Source of the DNA: Amorphophallus konjac
Taxonomy: Eukaryota; Streptophyta; Magnoliopsida; Alismatales; Araceae
Length of the DNA stretch: 64,000 nt
Reading direction: 5' to 3'
NCBI GenBank assembly: GCA_022559845.1
Contig: CM040126.1
Location: forward strand, 121,868,886 to 121,932,885
Within the stretch, counting starts at the first letter, position 1. Every line of letters begins with the position of its first letter. The translations under genes were made by a program, and so were the position numbers. Under the pieces are notes generated by a model that worked only from the letters and a program-made list of their open reading frames with translations, was not told the DNA's origin and did no database searches. Below, in pieces: positions 20,932 to 32,650 of the stretch.

Positions 20932-22550
20932 GAGGATCTGAACAAGGGAAAATGGATCTAAAAAGGCTGCTGGCTCTGCTAGGAAATCCTCTGAACTAAG
21001 TGAACTTTTGTGCTCAGATTCTTCACTCATTCATCCTTATCCATACTTCCCATCCCTTGTGTCTCTATATCTCTTCATGGCCAACATTTTTTTATCTTCA
21101 GCAAGGACTCACAAATTGAGGGGGAGAAAAAGTGTAAACTCATTCCTTGATAAAACATTGAAAAACCTAACCATATCTTTCAATAAAATCACCAAGGTAA
21201 TCATTAAGAGTAGAGGTTGAGTGTAGTAATGAGAATTTGAACTGTACTACTGCAATAAATTCAAACCATAACTATGACTCTGTCACAAGATTTTGAGGAC
21301 TTATGATTTTTAGTAATGAGACTGTTTCTCTACCTGTGTCTGTGTTGGACAGTAAAAATAAACTCAAATATAACATGTATGTACATGGAATACGCCATAA
21401 TTCTGCCTTCTTGGTAGAGCAATGGATTGAGTTCTGAGAAACTACTGTTCTCCATCTCAAAGCAAAAAAATTGGCTGAACAATAGATGGGAGACAAGTGT
21501 GTCATGAAGATCCAATCTAACTCTGCTGCTTTCAAAAATATTGATTGGGCATACTGAGTAACTGGGGATATTGGCGTCTGATAAACGTATATCCTCACGG
21601 ATAAAAGGTGTGTCCCAGTCATTAGTGGAATGGTTAGGCATGCTAAGTAGCCGGGGTTTCTGGCGTGTAAAAAGCGTGTCTCCTCGTGTAGAAAAGCATG
21701 TGATAAACCTGACCACAGCTCTCAAATGATTCAAAAAGTTATCACAAAGGCAGAGAAAATGGTTGACCTAAAGCATAGCATGCAAATAAAAGTACAAAAC
21801 ACTGTTCAGCTAGCATAGTTAGTCAAATTATCTCTTGAAATATATTATAAGTTCAAGGAGCCATGTGAAAGAAATTGGATATGGGGAGTCAATTTATTGG
21901 TGCAATACTTTCAAATTCATTGAACCACAATACCCACTCTATTTGGTCACAAGGTGGTCTTTGCATAAGGGTGGAAAGGTTCCATAAGTGTTCTATTAAA
22001 GAAAGGGAGTACACTTTAATATCTTCCAAAAATTTGAGTTATGCTGATTAAATCCTGACCGCTCGTTTTCTGCATCGTGATGGTTCACTATCCTTTTTTT
22101 TAAGACCCAGCCCTACTGCCCTACCCTATGAAAAGTATCACAATGCTACTATCTCCGAGATCCAGAAGCTCAGACTCTCTTATGCCCACATTGTTGACAA
22201 GCTGGATCGCATGGAAGAGAACGTGAAGCCAGAGACTTCCTCATCCTCCTCAGAGGGATTGTTTAAATGATCTTCTTTTTGCTGTTGACAAAGGGGGAGA
22301 TAGGACTTTATGTGTCATTGTGTGTCTAGTTGTGTGTCTAGATGTGTGTCTAGATGTCAAGTTTACTTTGTCTACGTGTCCTTAGTGTCTTTATCCTTTT
22401 TGAGTCACTCATGTAATTAGTGCTATAGTTTTTGAAAGGCACATCAAACGAATTGTCTGAATGAAATCTGTGCTATGATAGCCTTGAATGCAATATCAAA
22501 TGAATTCTATAATCTGTTGTTTGTCACAATGACTCATGGTTGTCATCATC

Positions 22551-22564
22551 AAAAAGGGGGAGAA
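22551..22564 (+). other. Polypurine tract of Copia-B
   Basis: aaaaagggggagaa directly abuts the 3' LTR start at 22565. Confidence 0.93.
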
Positions 22565-24082
22565 TGTTGTGCATCCCTTGGTTTTGATGATGACAATAGG
22601 ATATGTTTGATTAATCAAGTTCTATCTTGTTTCATAACAAATACAAGTGGTTTGATTGTTCCTTCAAAGTAATGGACTCATGACTATTTGATGATGACAA
22701 ACAATGTTTTTGATTAACTCAATATAAATCTGATAGTTCAAGTTACTTCTGATAAGTTAAGTAATTTCAGGTCCACTGAAATCCAAGTGGAATCAACAAA
22801 TCAGAAGAAGTGTCAAAGGCCGCTTGTCGACCAGGGAAGTGGTTATGGTCGACCAACGAACCCAGCCAGAAACACTTCAAGTCATCCGTCTTCTGCATGT
22901 GCCTTGGCTGTCGACCAAAGCCCCACTTCTGGTCGACCACAGAACAGACAGAGCATCAGACAGAACTGACGGCCATCTGGAATTTGCCCCTTGTCGACCA
23001 GCGACAAGGCTGTGGTCGACCACGGGACGCGAGTGTCAGCCAGAATGAAACCGCCATCAGGACACTGCTCGTTGTCGACCAGGGACAGTGTCATGGTCGA
23101 CCACGGGTGTTATAGCGTCCAGAACCGAACTCTAACCGAATTCTGTTTTGGTTCCTTAAAACCTGCAGATTGTTGTTGCAGGTTGTTGGGTAGTTCAAAT
23201 GATGAGATTCCGCACGGGAATCAAGGAGAGAATCTTGCTTAGAAGCGGTCAAACTTATTGTAGTGATCGGATTTAACCTTCTCCCTGCTTTCTAGCAGAT
23301 TGACGCTCGATCTGGAATTTGAGCGGGAAGAGCTTCAGGCTTGAAAAAGTATCTGCATAAAAAGTAGAAGGCAACTGATCGCGAAAAAAGCACACAGAGA
23401 GAGCATAGAACAGAAGCTAAGAAACACACCTACATCACAGGACGAAGTGGCTCTCCATCAATCAGAAATCTGCAGAAGACTAAAGGCATTCTCATTGCTG
23501 CAGAAGGAAGACTGGGCTTGAAGCTGTGCGACCTCCAGCAGCAAAGCAGCTGAAGGCATCCGATTGGAAGTTCTACAGGGAGTCTACTCTTGTTATTTAT
23601 GTGATTAAGTCCCAGGCTGAATTCTTTACTTTGTTACAAAAGTCTATATTCAGTCCTGTTGCATCATCCCACCTTCTCATCATTTCTATTCATCCTTACA
23701 CCAAGTGTCAAGCTGTGAGGCAGCGGATTCAAGTTGTGTGTCAGCTGGTACAAGCTGTGTGTCAGCAGGAACAAGCTGTGTGACAGCGGTGTCTTGTGTT
23801 TTGGATTGAGATCAGAGGCTCTCATAAGTGAAGCCTTGCTTGAGTTAAGCAAGGGGTGGATGTAAGTCTCGGGAAGAGACTGAACCACCTTAAAAATCCT
23901 ATCTTGTGGTTTGTTTATGTGTGTGCGTGCTTCTCTATGTGTTTGTTTTCTTCATTGATATCAACATTAGTTCTGTAATTCGTCAATCACCTGCAACTCA
24001 TTTAGTCAATAGATATTAAATCGAAAAAAGGGGGAAAGATCTATTCACCCCCCCTCTAGATCTATTCAGTCCGTACTCAACA
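22565..24082 (+). repeat. 3' LTR of Copia-B (1518 bp)
   Basis: Same ends and length as the 5' LTR; includes the GTCGAC array (22825-23104). Confidence 0.97.
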
Positions 24083-24087
24083 GAGCC
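24083..24087 (+). repeat. Target-site duplication GAGCC (right copy)
   Basis: Identical to 13568-13572. Confidence 0.95.
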
Positions 24088-24550
24088 AAAGCAAATCCAT
24101 ACCAATTATCCTTGAGCATGTTAATAGAGTTCCCATCCATAGGGATCCAACGAGTGTTGGAGAGCACCACTTGGTTGGCCTGATTGAAAACAACCTTTCA
24201 GATACCAGCAGGGAACAACTTCTCTATGGTACTGAGATGACCCTTTACATACTTAGTGGATGCAAATTGGGACCAAAGAGATGTACCATTAATAATTCTC
24301 CAGATCTGTTTGATGACCATTGTTACTTGAATGTGTTGCAGACTTTTGATGCCAAGCCCGCCTTCTTCAATTGGTTTGGTTATGTTGGACCAAGATACCC
24401 AATGGTGCTTAGGGCCCTCTTTGCCACTCCAAAAAAAATCTGGCGCACAGTTTATTTATAATGTCAATGAGTGTAGCAGGTAAGCAAGATGCACTGGCGG
24501 TGTAGATTGGGATAGATTGGAGCACAGAGTTTATTAGACTTCTTCTGCCG
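24083..24550 (-). pseudogene. LINE reverse transcriptase, C-terminal part
   Basis: Minus-strand reading shows the plant L1 RT tail: GRRSLINSVLQSIPIYTAS, FFWSGKEG, HWVSW, PIEEGGLGIKSLQ, then KYVKGHLS and the WIPMDGNSI segment. It then runs into the Copia-B insertion point and resumes at 13567. The LINE stops abruptly near 24550 where it meets the Copia-C extra ORF. This abrupt 5' end fits the usual 5' truncation of LINE insertions. Confidence 0.83.
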
Positions 24551-25897
24551 TGGCACTGAAGGCCAAAAGTGTGCGGTTCATGAGATAAAAAACTTGGCCT
24601 GAATCTTCATGGCTGGAGGAGAGGGTAGCCACTTGGGTGGACAGGTTGGCCATATTAGTGGAGAGGGTGTCCAAGGCGGTGGAGAAGGAATCCATTTGCC
24701 CAATCATGGTGTTCATAAAGGTGTCGAGTCGATCAAGTGATGACCCAAACTTAGTGTCAATGTTGGAAACTTGTTCCCCAAAGACATCCATACGATTTTC
24801 GAACCCAGAAAAGTGCCTATCCAAAGTCTCATAATTTGCCCAAGAAGGTGGTCCAGCACCTTGAGTAGAGGACTCCTCGTGAAAGAACTGCGGTAGAGAT
24901 GGCATATCCGAAGCTGTAGGTGGAGGAGGAGGTGGCTCCTGCTGTGGCGGAGGAGGGTACTCCTCGACTTGAGCTTGAAGAAGACTTGGGCTTGATCCTG
25001 CTCCTGTTGATCTTGGTCCTCATCCTCATATTCTGATTCATCTCCGTAGATTCTGACATTTCTGTATAAGACTCCATCTTCACCCCACTCATACCTAAAA
25101 GATGAGCAGAGTTTGTGCTTATTGTAGATATCATCTTACCGGACGTATATGTTAACTTCCCCAGCCAAACCAACTCCAACATGATGAAAGACGCCAGTCG
25201 ACTGTGAGGCATATGGCAGGGATCGTCTTCTTTGGGTACGGCATGACCCAATTAGATCCGTCATAAGGCGTCCCATATTAATGGGGATCCCACCCAGAAC
25301 ATGATAGAATAGAAACTTGTGCACCTTAGTTATGGCATCTCTGCTCCCACCCTTAGGATAGAGAATAGTGGTAAAGATGTGATGCAGAATCCGCTGTGTT
25401 GGTGGGAAATAGTTGGCATTTAGAGTGATCAAATTACTGACTCCGTGCACATACTCACAGCACGTCATGAGCATGAATGTGTCCGCCACGACACCATGAC
25501 AATACGCCATATCTTCCCCTCTAGCTGAAACACCTAGGGTGCTTGCAAATAATTCTGGATTGATTGTAAACTCCACTCCTTTCACAATGGTAAAGAGATG
25601 GCCATCCCTCATATTCAAGTTGCCATAGAACTCCTGAACTAAGCTCGGATAATACAAAGGATATCTCATTACGAAATTAATCCATCCACTTTGAACCTCA
25701 AATGTCGCACTTATATCAGGAAGGATATCATTTAGCTCATCAAAATCGACCAGACGAGGGTCGAGTATAGGTCGTGGGCACATCGGCTGTGCCCTGGGAG
25801 GTGCGGCTGCCCGCTGTGGTGGAGGAGCAGGAGCCTCAACTCTTCTGGCACTGGACTCCCCTTGGGTAGAACGTCGAGAACTTCTTCTAGGTGCCAT
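24534..25897 (-). pseudogene. Extra ORF after copia pol (putative plant transposon protein type)
   Basis: Starts at the ATG of 25895-25897 (MAPRRSSRRSTQGES). After a basic, Pro/Ala-rich head, residues 45-250 resemble the plant 'putative transposon protein' domain seen in many retroelement-borne ORFs (SGWINFVMRYPLYYPSLVQEFY, IVKGVEFTINPE, then TTILYPKGG and HVLGGIPINMG). After two frame changes a C-terminal part with regular heptads (DRLDTFMNTMIGQMDSF) follows. The position after pol is where SIRE1-like elements carry an envelope-like gene. I see no signal peptide or membrane anchor, so an envelope role is not supported. Frame changes near 25200 and 24870, and the LINE junction, mark it as broken. 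Function unknown. Confidence 0.65.
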
Positions 25898-26690
25898 CTA
25901 GATAGAAATTGTAGTAGAAAACCTAAGGGGAACAAGGATCCTTCCTCGGGGTGGAATGGAATGAAAAGATGCACCAAGACCGTAGAATGGGATGCTCCAC
26001 ACACTCTGGAACCCTAGGAATGGCTTCAAGGTCGAACAATCTGCCGCGGAGATTTCATCCCGAAGTGATGACGAACACGCTGGATCTTGTGTGGATGGAA
26101 GAAGAATGGGGTTCTAGGGCTTGGGAGGAGGTGTATTGGGGCTTTTAGGGCTGGAGAAAAGTTGTGGGAGAGAGAAGAGGTGAGAAAGTGAGTGAATGGG
26201 GGTGAAAACCCCCTTAAAATGGAGTTCGGACGCGGGTTTGGTCGGCCGGTTCGCCGGTTTCGGTCGATCGAACTGGTCAACCCCCCTAATTTTCAGCATT
26301 TTTTTGATATCTATTCTTGAGTCATCCCTTTTTTTGATACATCCTCATTTCCCCTTTTTTTATACATCCTTATTTTTCTTTTTTTTTTAACTAGAAGGAA
26401 TGAGTGATCCTTCTGAGACGTCTGCTGTAGGAGTTTTTCTGAAACTCCCCCTCAGTAAATGCCTTTGATCCTTAGGTCTTAAGATCCATATTTATTTAGC
26501 AAGGAATTATAGGTCTTAGAAACATTTCAAGGAAGGGCTATATATATAAATACAAACAAGCATGCATTAGTGGTATATCATCATACAAGAAACCAGAAAT
26601 GCACACACAAGGTATACATGTTTTTCTATGCAATCTACCCTTAATGCAACTAACTTTTCTATCTATGCAAGACTCAGTCTCAATGCCGAC
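25898..26690 (-). other. Leader between Copia-C pol and the extra ORF
   Basis: Minus strand: a polypurine-like gagggggagtttc (near 26440), T/A-rich runs, then a C/T-rich leader with 'agccctagaac'-type phrases reaching the ATG at 25897. It resembles a promoter and 5' UTR, but no clear TATA box can be defended. Confidence 0.45.
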
Positions 26691-28222
26691 TTAGGTATGT
26701 ATGCTCTCACCCTTGCACATGCCAAGTTCCCTTCTGATTTTATTGAATTGTTCCTGGTTTAGGGGTTTTGTGAAGATGTCGACCAACTGATTGTGTGTGT
26801 CTATGAATTTTAATTCAAAGACCCCTTTACCTACATGATCTCTCAGAAAATGATGCCGAATGTCAATGTACTTTATCCTAGAATGTTGTACAGGATTTTT
26901 TGACAAGTTAATTACACTGGTATTGTCACACAAAATTGGAACACATTTCATTTCAACATTCAAGTCAAGCAATTAATTTTTGATCCAGAGTACTTAGGCT
27001 CCACAACTTCCGACGGCTACATATTCAGCCTCGGTCGTTGAGAGAGCTACTGAATGTTGTTTCTTGGAAGTACACGAAACTAGGCACCCACCAAGAAATT
27101 AATAGTACCCACGAGTACTTTTACGATAAACAATGCATCTAACATAATCAGCATCGGTGTATGCAATCAAATCAAATGAGCTACTGATGAGAAACCACAA
27201 GCCAAAGTCTACTATGCCAATTAAATATCAAAAAATCCGTTTAATAGCCAACAAATGAGATTCTTTTAGACATGACTGAAAATGAGCACATAGACATACA
27301 CTGTATTAAATGTCTGGACGGCATGCTGTTAAGTACAGTAGTGATCCGATCATACCTCAAAATAGTGTGGGATCTACTATTTTATCATTTTCATCTTTGT
27401 CTAACTTTGTGGTTGTGGCCATCGGAGTTGACATGGGTTTTGCTTCTACCATCCCATATTCCTTTAGGAACTCAACAGCATATTTGGCTTAGTTTATGAG
27501 GATTCCTTGGAACGTTTGCTTAAGCTACAAGCCAAAGAAGGAAAAATGTCAATTCACCAATTAAGCTCATTTCAACTTTACCCTGCGTGATTTCTGCAGA
27601 TTCATCACATAAGGTATTGTTAATAGTTCAAGAGATGATATCATCTACATAAGCCTGAACCACTAGCATGTCTTTACCTGAGTTTCTTATGAATGGGGTC
27701 TGATCAACCTTACCTCTCGTGAGTCAATTTTCAGGTAAGAATGAGGTGAGCCTCTCATGCCATGCCCTTGGTGCTTGCTTAAGTCCGTACAAGACTTTCT
27801 GCAGCTTGTACACATGTTTTGGATGCTTTGGATCCTGGAGGTTGTTTTACAAAAACATCCTCTTGATGTTCCCATTAAGAACGTCAGATTTAACATCCAT
27901 TTTAAGATAATTTAAAATTCAGTGAACAAGCATAGGACAGGAGAGTCCGGACTGCTTCTAATCTAGTAACCGGTACAAAAGATTCATCAAAATCACTACC
28001 CATCTCTTGGTACCAGTTGAGGGAATTCTCATCATCTTCATCCTCGCAAGATATTCCTTCAGTTGATTCAAACTTGGCCATGGTTGGCCCAACATCACTT
28101 GGATTTTTGGGAGTGTGATCTGCATCCAAAGTTGAAATGATTTGATTTGTCAATCTTGATTCAGATTTATCAATAATAACATGAAGACTTCCTTTAGCAA
28201 CTAAAGTCCCCTTATTGAACAT
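26691..28222 (-). pseudogene. copia reverse transcriptase and RNase H, decayed
   Basis: Minus strand: RT starts mid-domain (DFDESFVPVTRLEAVRTLLSYA), then [20 protein letters not shown] and AYVDDI near 27650 with the catalytic pair kept, then RNase H ([22 protein letters not shown] and, at 26972-26691, CDNTSVINLSKNPVQHSR to VDIFTKPL). Several stops and frame changes break it. The RT N-terminus ([13 protein letters not shown]) is only partly recognisable. No integrase or protease precedes it. Confidence 0.85.
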
Positions 28223-28918
28223 TCTAAAAACTCTAAACTTAAATGCATAACTCAGGAGCGAGCCTAGGCACTAAGTTCACATGACTAATCTGGCAACTCC
28301 CCCTTAATGTGTGCAAGAATGTGAAATGTTTAGTGAAGTTTTAATGCGATATGCAGCCTTTAAGTAATTGACTCATAGTACCGGGTGGAGAACTTAGATC
28401 CGAAGATCACCTCATGAGTAGTGATAGTTTCCAGATAGACTTAACCTGCCCTTCCACATGTCACCATTTGATATACCATGTAGTCATTGTTATGATGAAG
28501 GCAGGAGGGTTGCAATACATTATGACATGAATTCATAATGTTCAACTTTTGCGTGATAGAATGTGAAAACATATGCAAACATTTCAATGTATGCAGTGAA
28601 ATCTGATTTGAAAAATTTCAAGCTCCCCTTCAACAGGATGCTATATGACAAGTGATATACACAGAGTTATGCAACCAACTGTGGATGAAATGCATGTATA
28701 GACATATGCATGATCACATAACTATTCAGCGCAAAATAAATCAAGACATAGCACATTTACTAGAGAGAGTAAGAGGGATATCACCTGAGTGTTCAGATTT
28801 CAATTTTTGGTTTTTATTTTAACCTGACTTATGTCGCTTGGCTCGTGTGCTTTATCTTCTTGACTGAAAATATATTTCACGCTTCATATTCCCAAGACAC
28901 ACCTGCAAAATAGATGTC
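28223..28918 (-). other. Non-coding module in place of protease and integrase
   Basis: About 700 bp without coding motifs lies between gag and RT. It contains a polypurine-like aagggggagttgcc (complement near 28297-28310). It is clearly homologous, in inverted orientation, to 63112-63470, where it again sits just upstream of a copia RT start. So the replacement is shared by two copies and is not a private deletion. Confidence 0.75.
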
Positions 28919-30823
28919 TCATTTTGCATTCTTAGGTACCCAAGCCATCTTGGGTCCTTGTGGGTTAGCACTCTTGGCAGGTAGCTTCCACGTTTTGACA
29001 ACATTCAATTCATCATTTTTCTTCAGAAAATAATCATGCATGTTATGCCCAGATTTACTATAGTAATGACAACTTGACTTTGAATACTTAAAAGTATGAA
29101 TATTGTTTGAAGCATGTGACATCACATTCCTTCTTCTCATTGGCTCGACCATTTTGTATGTGCTGGCATGATGTGTTGAATGAAAACTTCTTTTCTTCAT
29201 CATTGATGGATTAACAAGTTTTATGAAGGTAAACTTGTCATCATGCTTTAACATGAAGCAATCATTCATCTTGTGACCTACTTTTCCACAGTAGTCACAA
29301 TTGACATATGACATGAGAGAATTTTTATTCAGATTAGTAACATGCTTTCATGTGGATGAAGAAACTTTATCTTGGCGAGCATGAAAATTTATTTTCTTCA
29401 TCAACAGCCAGCAGTGTGAAATTATATGACCTCTTTTACCATGGTGATTACAATGCATGAAAGGTTTTGTGGTAAATGATTGCTTTACATTTTTGAAACC
29501 AGTTTTGTTTCTACAAGCTTTCAGATCATCATTTTTCATAATGAAATAATCATGCATCATGTGTCCAAGTTTTCCACAGCAGAGACAAGAAATATTTCTT
29601 TTCCTATATGTATGGGGTTTCACATGAATGTTTCTAGCATGCACATTTGGGGCATTCACACTGTTTTTTGAATTTTGTTGAGTTCTTGGCATAGTGTGTT
29701 ACTGGGAGTTTGATTTGGAGGTGCTAGGTGTACATGAGCTGTGAACAAATGAAGTGTATAACTTGTTCTCAAATTTCTTTTTGTTCACAGGATTATATCC
29801 CAGCCCTTCTCTTTGAAAATTCACTTTTAGTCACAATAATTTGTCCAGGTTTTCTTTGCCATCTACAAATTTGGACAGTGAATTATTCAAGTCAAGAATT
29901 TCAGACTGAAGAGATGAAATGTGTAATTCTGCACTGGCAAATTCTTTTTCAAAAGTAGCAAGCCTGACATTCAACAATGCATTGGTATTCTTGAGGCTAT
30001 CAACTTCCTGTTTTAATCCATCCACATCTTCACAATCACTTACGACCACAAATTTTCCTTTTTCTAAAACCAACAATCTTTCAAAAATGGCCATGTTCAA
30101 TTCCTTCAGTTTCTCATTTTCTTTCATAAGCTTCTCATCGCAAATGAGTTCATCTATCAAGGTTTGATCATTGGCCATTGAATTTACTTTTTCTTTCAGC
30201 TCTTTATTTTCATTTCTTAATGAGTAAATTTGATCTTTATGAAATTTAATGTCGAACACATGAGCCTCAATCAATTCCTCTAAATGTGAGCATTTTTTAC
30301 AAGAGGAATCACAGTTGTTTTGTTCAACCTTCTTTTTCAATTTTTTATTCTCAGATTTTAGCTTCTTGTGTTTACCTGCAAGCTCACTGTATGCATCCAA
30401 TAGCTCATCAAGAGATATATTTTTAGAATCTGAATTTACCTCCGAGGGTGATCCATTCTGCTGATCACTACCGTGATCACTCATACCTGCCATAAGACAT
30501 TTGTCCTCATTCTCTTCATGGAAGCCGGCTAAGCCATCCGGTATGTCCTTTGCAGAGCTGCAGTTGAGGACAAAGGGAAAACTATTAGAATTAACTGCAG
30601 CAGTGAGCAAGTTTAGAACTAAGCAATTTTGATCATGTTTGAACTCATAATCTACAGTCCAGAGTAATTTGTCTTCAGAAAACTCATAAGGACCATGAGA
30701 TATAAGCTTCCATAGCTTAGGGTCGTATGAGGTGACTAGACTGCACATTCTTCCTAACCGTAACTCGAAATTAGAACCATCAAACACAGGTCGAGAATCC
30801 ATAGTGAACACTTTGGTAGCCAT
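28919..30823 (-). pseudogene. copia gag with coiled coil and tandem CCHC knuckles
   Basis: ATG at 30821-30823. Residues 1-95: DUF4219-like entry (FDGSNFELRLGRMCSLV, ISHGPYEFSED). The UBN2 core and usual knuckle are missing (AKDIPDGLAGFHE passes directly to CLMAG). A long coiled coil follows to about residue 330, then LKVNFQREGLGYNP. Downstream, in the same frame, are four knuckle-like boxes: CLCCGKLGHMMHDY, CNHHGKRGHIISHC, CDYCGKVGHKMNDC (the only intact one) and CHYYSKSGHNMHDY, and finally MAWVPK. Stops near 29830, 29710 and 29345 break it. The gag would need to work without its UBN2 core. Confidence 0.82.
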
Positions 30824-30874
30824 TGATCTGGATCTTACTCTAGATCGTTAGATCTATGAAAAAATAGAGCCCCT

Positions 30875-30886
30875 GCTCTGATACCA
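30875..30886 (-). other. Primer binding site of Copia-C (Met tRNA type)
   Basis: Complement TGGTATCAGAGC, two bases from the LTR edge at 30889. Confidence 0.9.
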
Positions 30887-30888
30887 AT

Positions 30889-32561
30889 TAAAGTCCCGCG
30901 ATCAATGACACCCAAGAGGGGGGGGGGTGAATTGGGTGATTATAAATTTTAAAAAACTTTTACCCGATTTAAACAGATATGATAAAACATCAACTAAGAA
31001 ATTCAGATCTGTTTAACTACAAGCTAGATTTATCAAAATCTATCGCCACGATAGTTCTTTGGTACTAGGCGGAGGTGTGAATCCAAGGATCCTACTCACG
31101 CAAGGTGCTATTGTCTTGGAAAGACTGATCTTGTCAATTCAAAAGCACTTTTTGATATACCAAAGATCTATTTATAGAAAAGATCGATTATGCTAGATTT
31201 GAAGAATCAAACGCGGCAGAACAATATGCACGAACAAACACACGGAATGGGGGTAGAAGAAATGAACCAAATCACACAATAGATAGGGATTTTAAGGTGG
31301 TTCGGATGCAATGACGGCAACCTACGTTCACCCCTCTCCAAAACCCGGTGAGGCTCCACTGCTGGAAACCAGCACGGGGATGAATCCCCAACATGGAGCC
31401 AAGCTCCAGTACACATGCAGGACGACGCCTGCACACACACGGGGACACGTCCCAACACACACACGGAGACAGAGTCTCCAATACGATCTGATGACCAGAT
31501 CAATAACACACACACACGCTACAACAGACGCATCACTCTACACACACAAACACCTGGATCTGGATAGATCCACACACACACGCAGATCTGAAGAGATCCA
31601 CGCACACACACAGATCTGAACGAAACACCACACACAACCACGGATCTAGGTAGATCCACACACACACGAATGTTTAGAGCTTACAAGAACACACACTTGA
31701 AGCTTAATGGAAAATAGAAGTAGAAACACAAATACGAACTTCAGATTTAAGCTCCCCCTTAGTGGATGAAGAAGATCTTTGATGAAGCTTACTTCTCAGC
31801 TTGATTTTCACTTGAATGGCTTCAGGATGATCTTCAAATGCTTGAGATTTGATGAAGAATGTTTGGATGAAACACTGTTCACGGAGTTCTTCCTGCAGCC
31901 CTCTTTCTCCTTTGATAGCCTTCCTTTGATCCCCCTATGTCATTAGGGTTTTTTGGCCCAAGAGTTATTTTTATAAGACTTAAGATGGTCAAGGGACAAG
32001 CCAGGAACCAGATCCACGATTTTAGGCAAGTTGGGAAGCTTTTAGACCAAAAACTCCAAAAAAGAGACTTTGAACACGTTCATGAAACAAAGTCAACAAA
32101 GGGGGCTTCAAGGGGTTCAGTCGACCGAAATGTCTGGTCGGTCGACCGAACTCTGTGACTTCTGTAAGTTTTCGATGCTGGGAGAATCGGTCGACCGAAC
32201 TTAACCCATCGGTCGACCGAACTCTGTAATTTCTCAGAGTTCTGCCTACTGGTAATTTTGGTCGACCGAACTCAACCCATTGGTCGACCGAACTCTGGAC
32301 TTCCTGCAAAATTGAGTTGTTAGCCCACGAAAGTATATCTATATAATCAACCTTTGGATTAAACGTATGTTTGCATCTATGTGAACTCCGTTTGAACTCT
32401 GTTTATGCATTTTGAAGACTTGATCATTTGAAGCATTTGATAAGATGGAGTTTAGCCTTAATTACATTCTAGTGTTCGCCCTTAAGCTAATATGCACAAC
32501 GTGAGATGGAAAACACATCCAAGATTTTGTTTTCATCAAAATCACCTGGAGAGACTCAACA
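30889..32561 (-). repeat. 5' LTR of Copia-C (1673 bp)
   Basis: Minus strand starts TGTTGAGTCTCTCC (complement of the end at 32561) and ends GCGGGACTTTA; the last CA has become TA compared with the solo LTR at 56195-58571, which shares the end tgatcgcgggactt. Contains CA-rich DNA (31400-31680) and a GTCGAC array. Confidence 0.82.
32119..32290. repeat. GTCGACC palindrome array in the Copia-C LTR
   Basis: Six GTCGAC cores, mostly as GGTCGACCGAAC, in pairs. Confidence 0.9.
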
Positions 32562-32650
32562 AGGATTGGGTCCTTAACCTTGGACTTGGCCTATGACATT
32601 TTCCTAGGAATAAGTAGGTCCTGAGACCTACGCTCTAATACCAACTTAAC
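32562..32650 (-). other. Gypsy-2 primer site and start of leader
   Basis: The complement of 32632-32643 is TGGTATTAGAGC, one transition from the Met tRNA primer site, seven bases from the LTR end at 32651. The short leader beyond it is cut by Copia-C at 32561. Confidence 0.75.

Larger units (their letters stand above)
20570..22564 (+). other. 3' non-coding region of Copia-B
   Basis: About 2 kb with no convincing gene. It holds six GTCGAC sites at 20735-20931, extra polypurine-like boxes (near 21119 and 22293), and a short inverted stretch near 21590-21690 with similar cgtg/gtgtctcc phrases. No envelope-like ORF is seen, unlike Copia-C. Confidence 0.75.
13573..24082 (+). mobile_element. Copia-B: young, nearly intact Sirevirus-like element (10,510 bp)
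   Basis: Two 1518-bp LTRs, primer site, gag, a coiled-coil ORF, a 1040-codon pol, a 2-kb 3' non-coding region with several GGGGGAG tracts, and a perfect 5-bp target duplication. By eye the LTRs differ by about 13 substitutions and two single-base indels (about 99% identity). At the commonly used grass rate of 1.3e-8 per site per year that suggests roughly 0.3 million years. It splits a LINE. Long size, long LTRs and multiple polypurine tracts suit the Sirevirus/Maximus lineage. Confidence 0.95.
24550..32561 (-). mobile_element. Copia-C: Sirevirus-like element lacking protease and integrase
   Basis: On the minus strand: LTR (32561-30889), primer site, gag with tandem zinc knuckles (30823-28919), about 700 bp of non-coding DNA, RT and RNase H fragments (28222-26691), a leader-like stretch, and an extra ORF (25897-24534). 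The 3' LTR is not seen; the LINE junction lies where the element is lost. The aggat run at 32562-32566 would be one target-site copy. It is inserted in the leader of Gypsy-2. Confidence 0.8.

Noticed and set aside
24534..25897. True viral envelope glycoprotein
   Set aside because: No signal peptide, membrane anchor or cysteine pattern; only the position recalls envelope-like genes.
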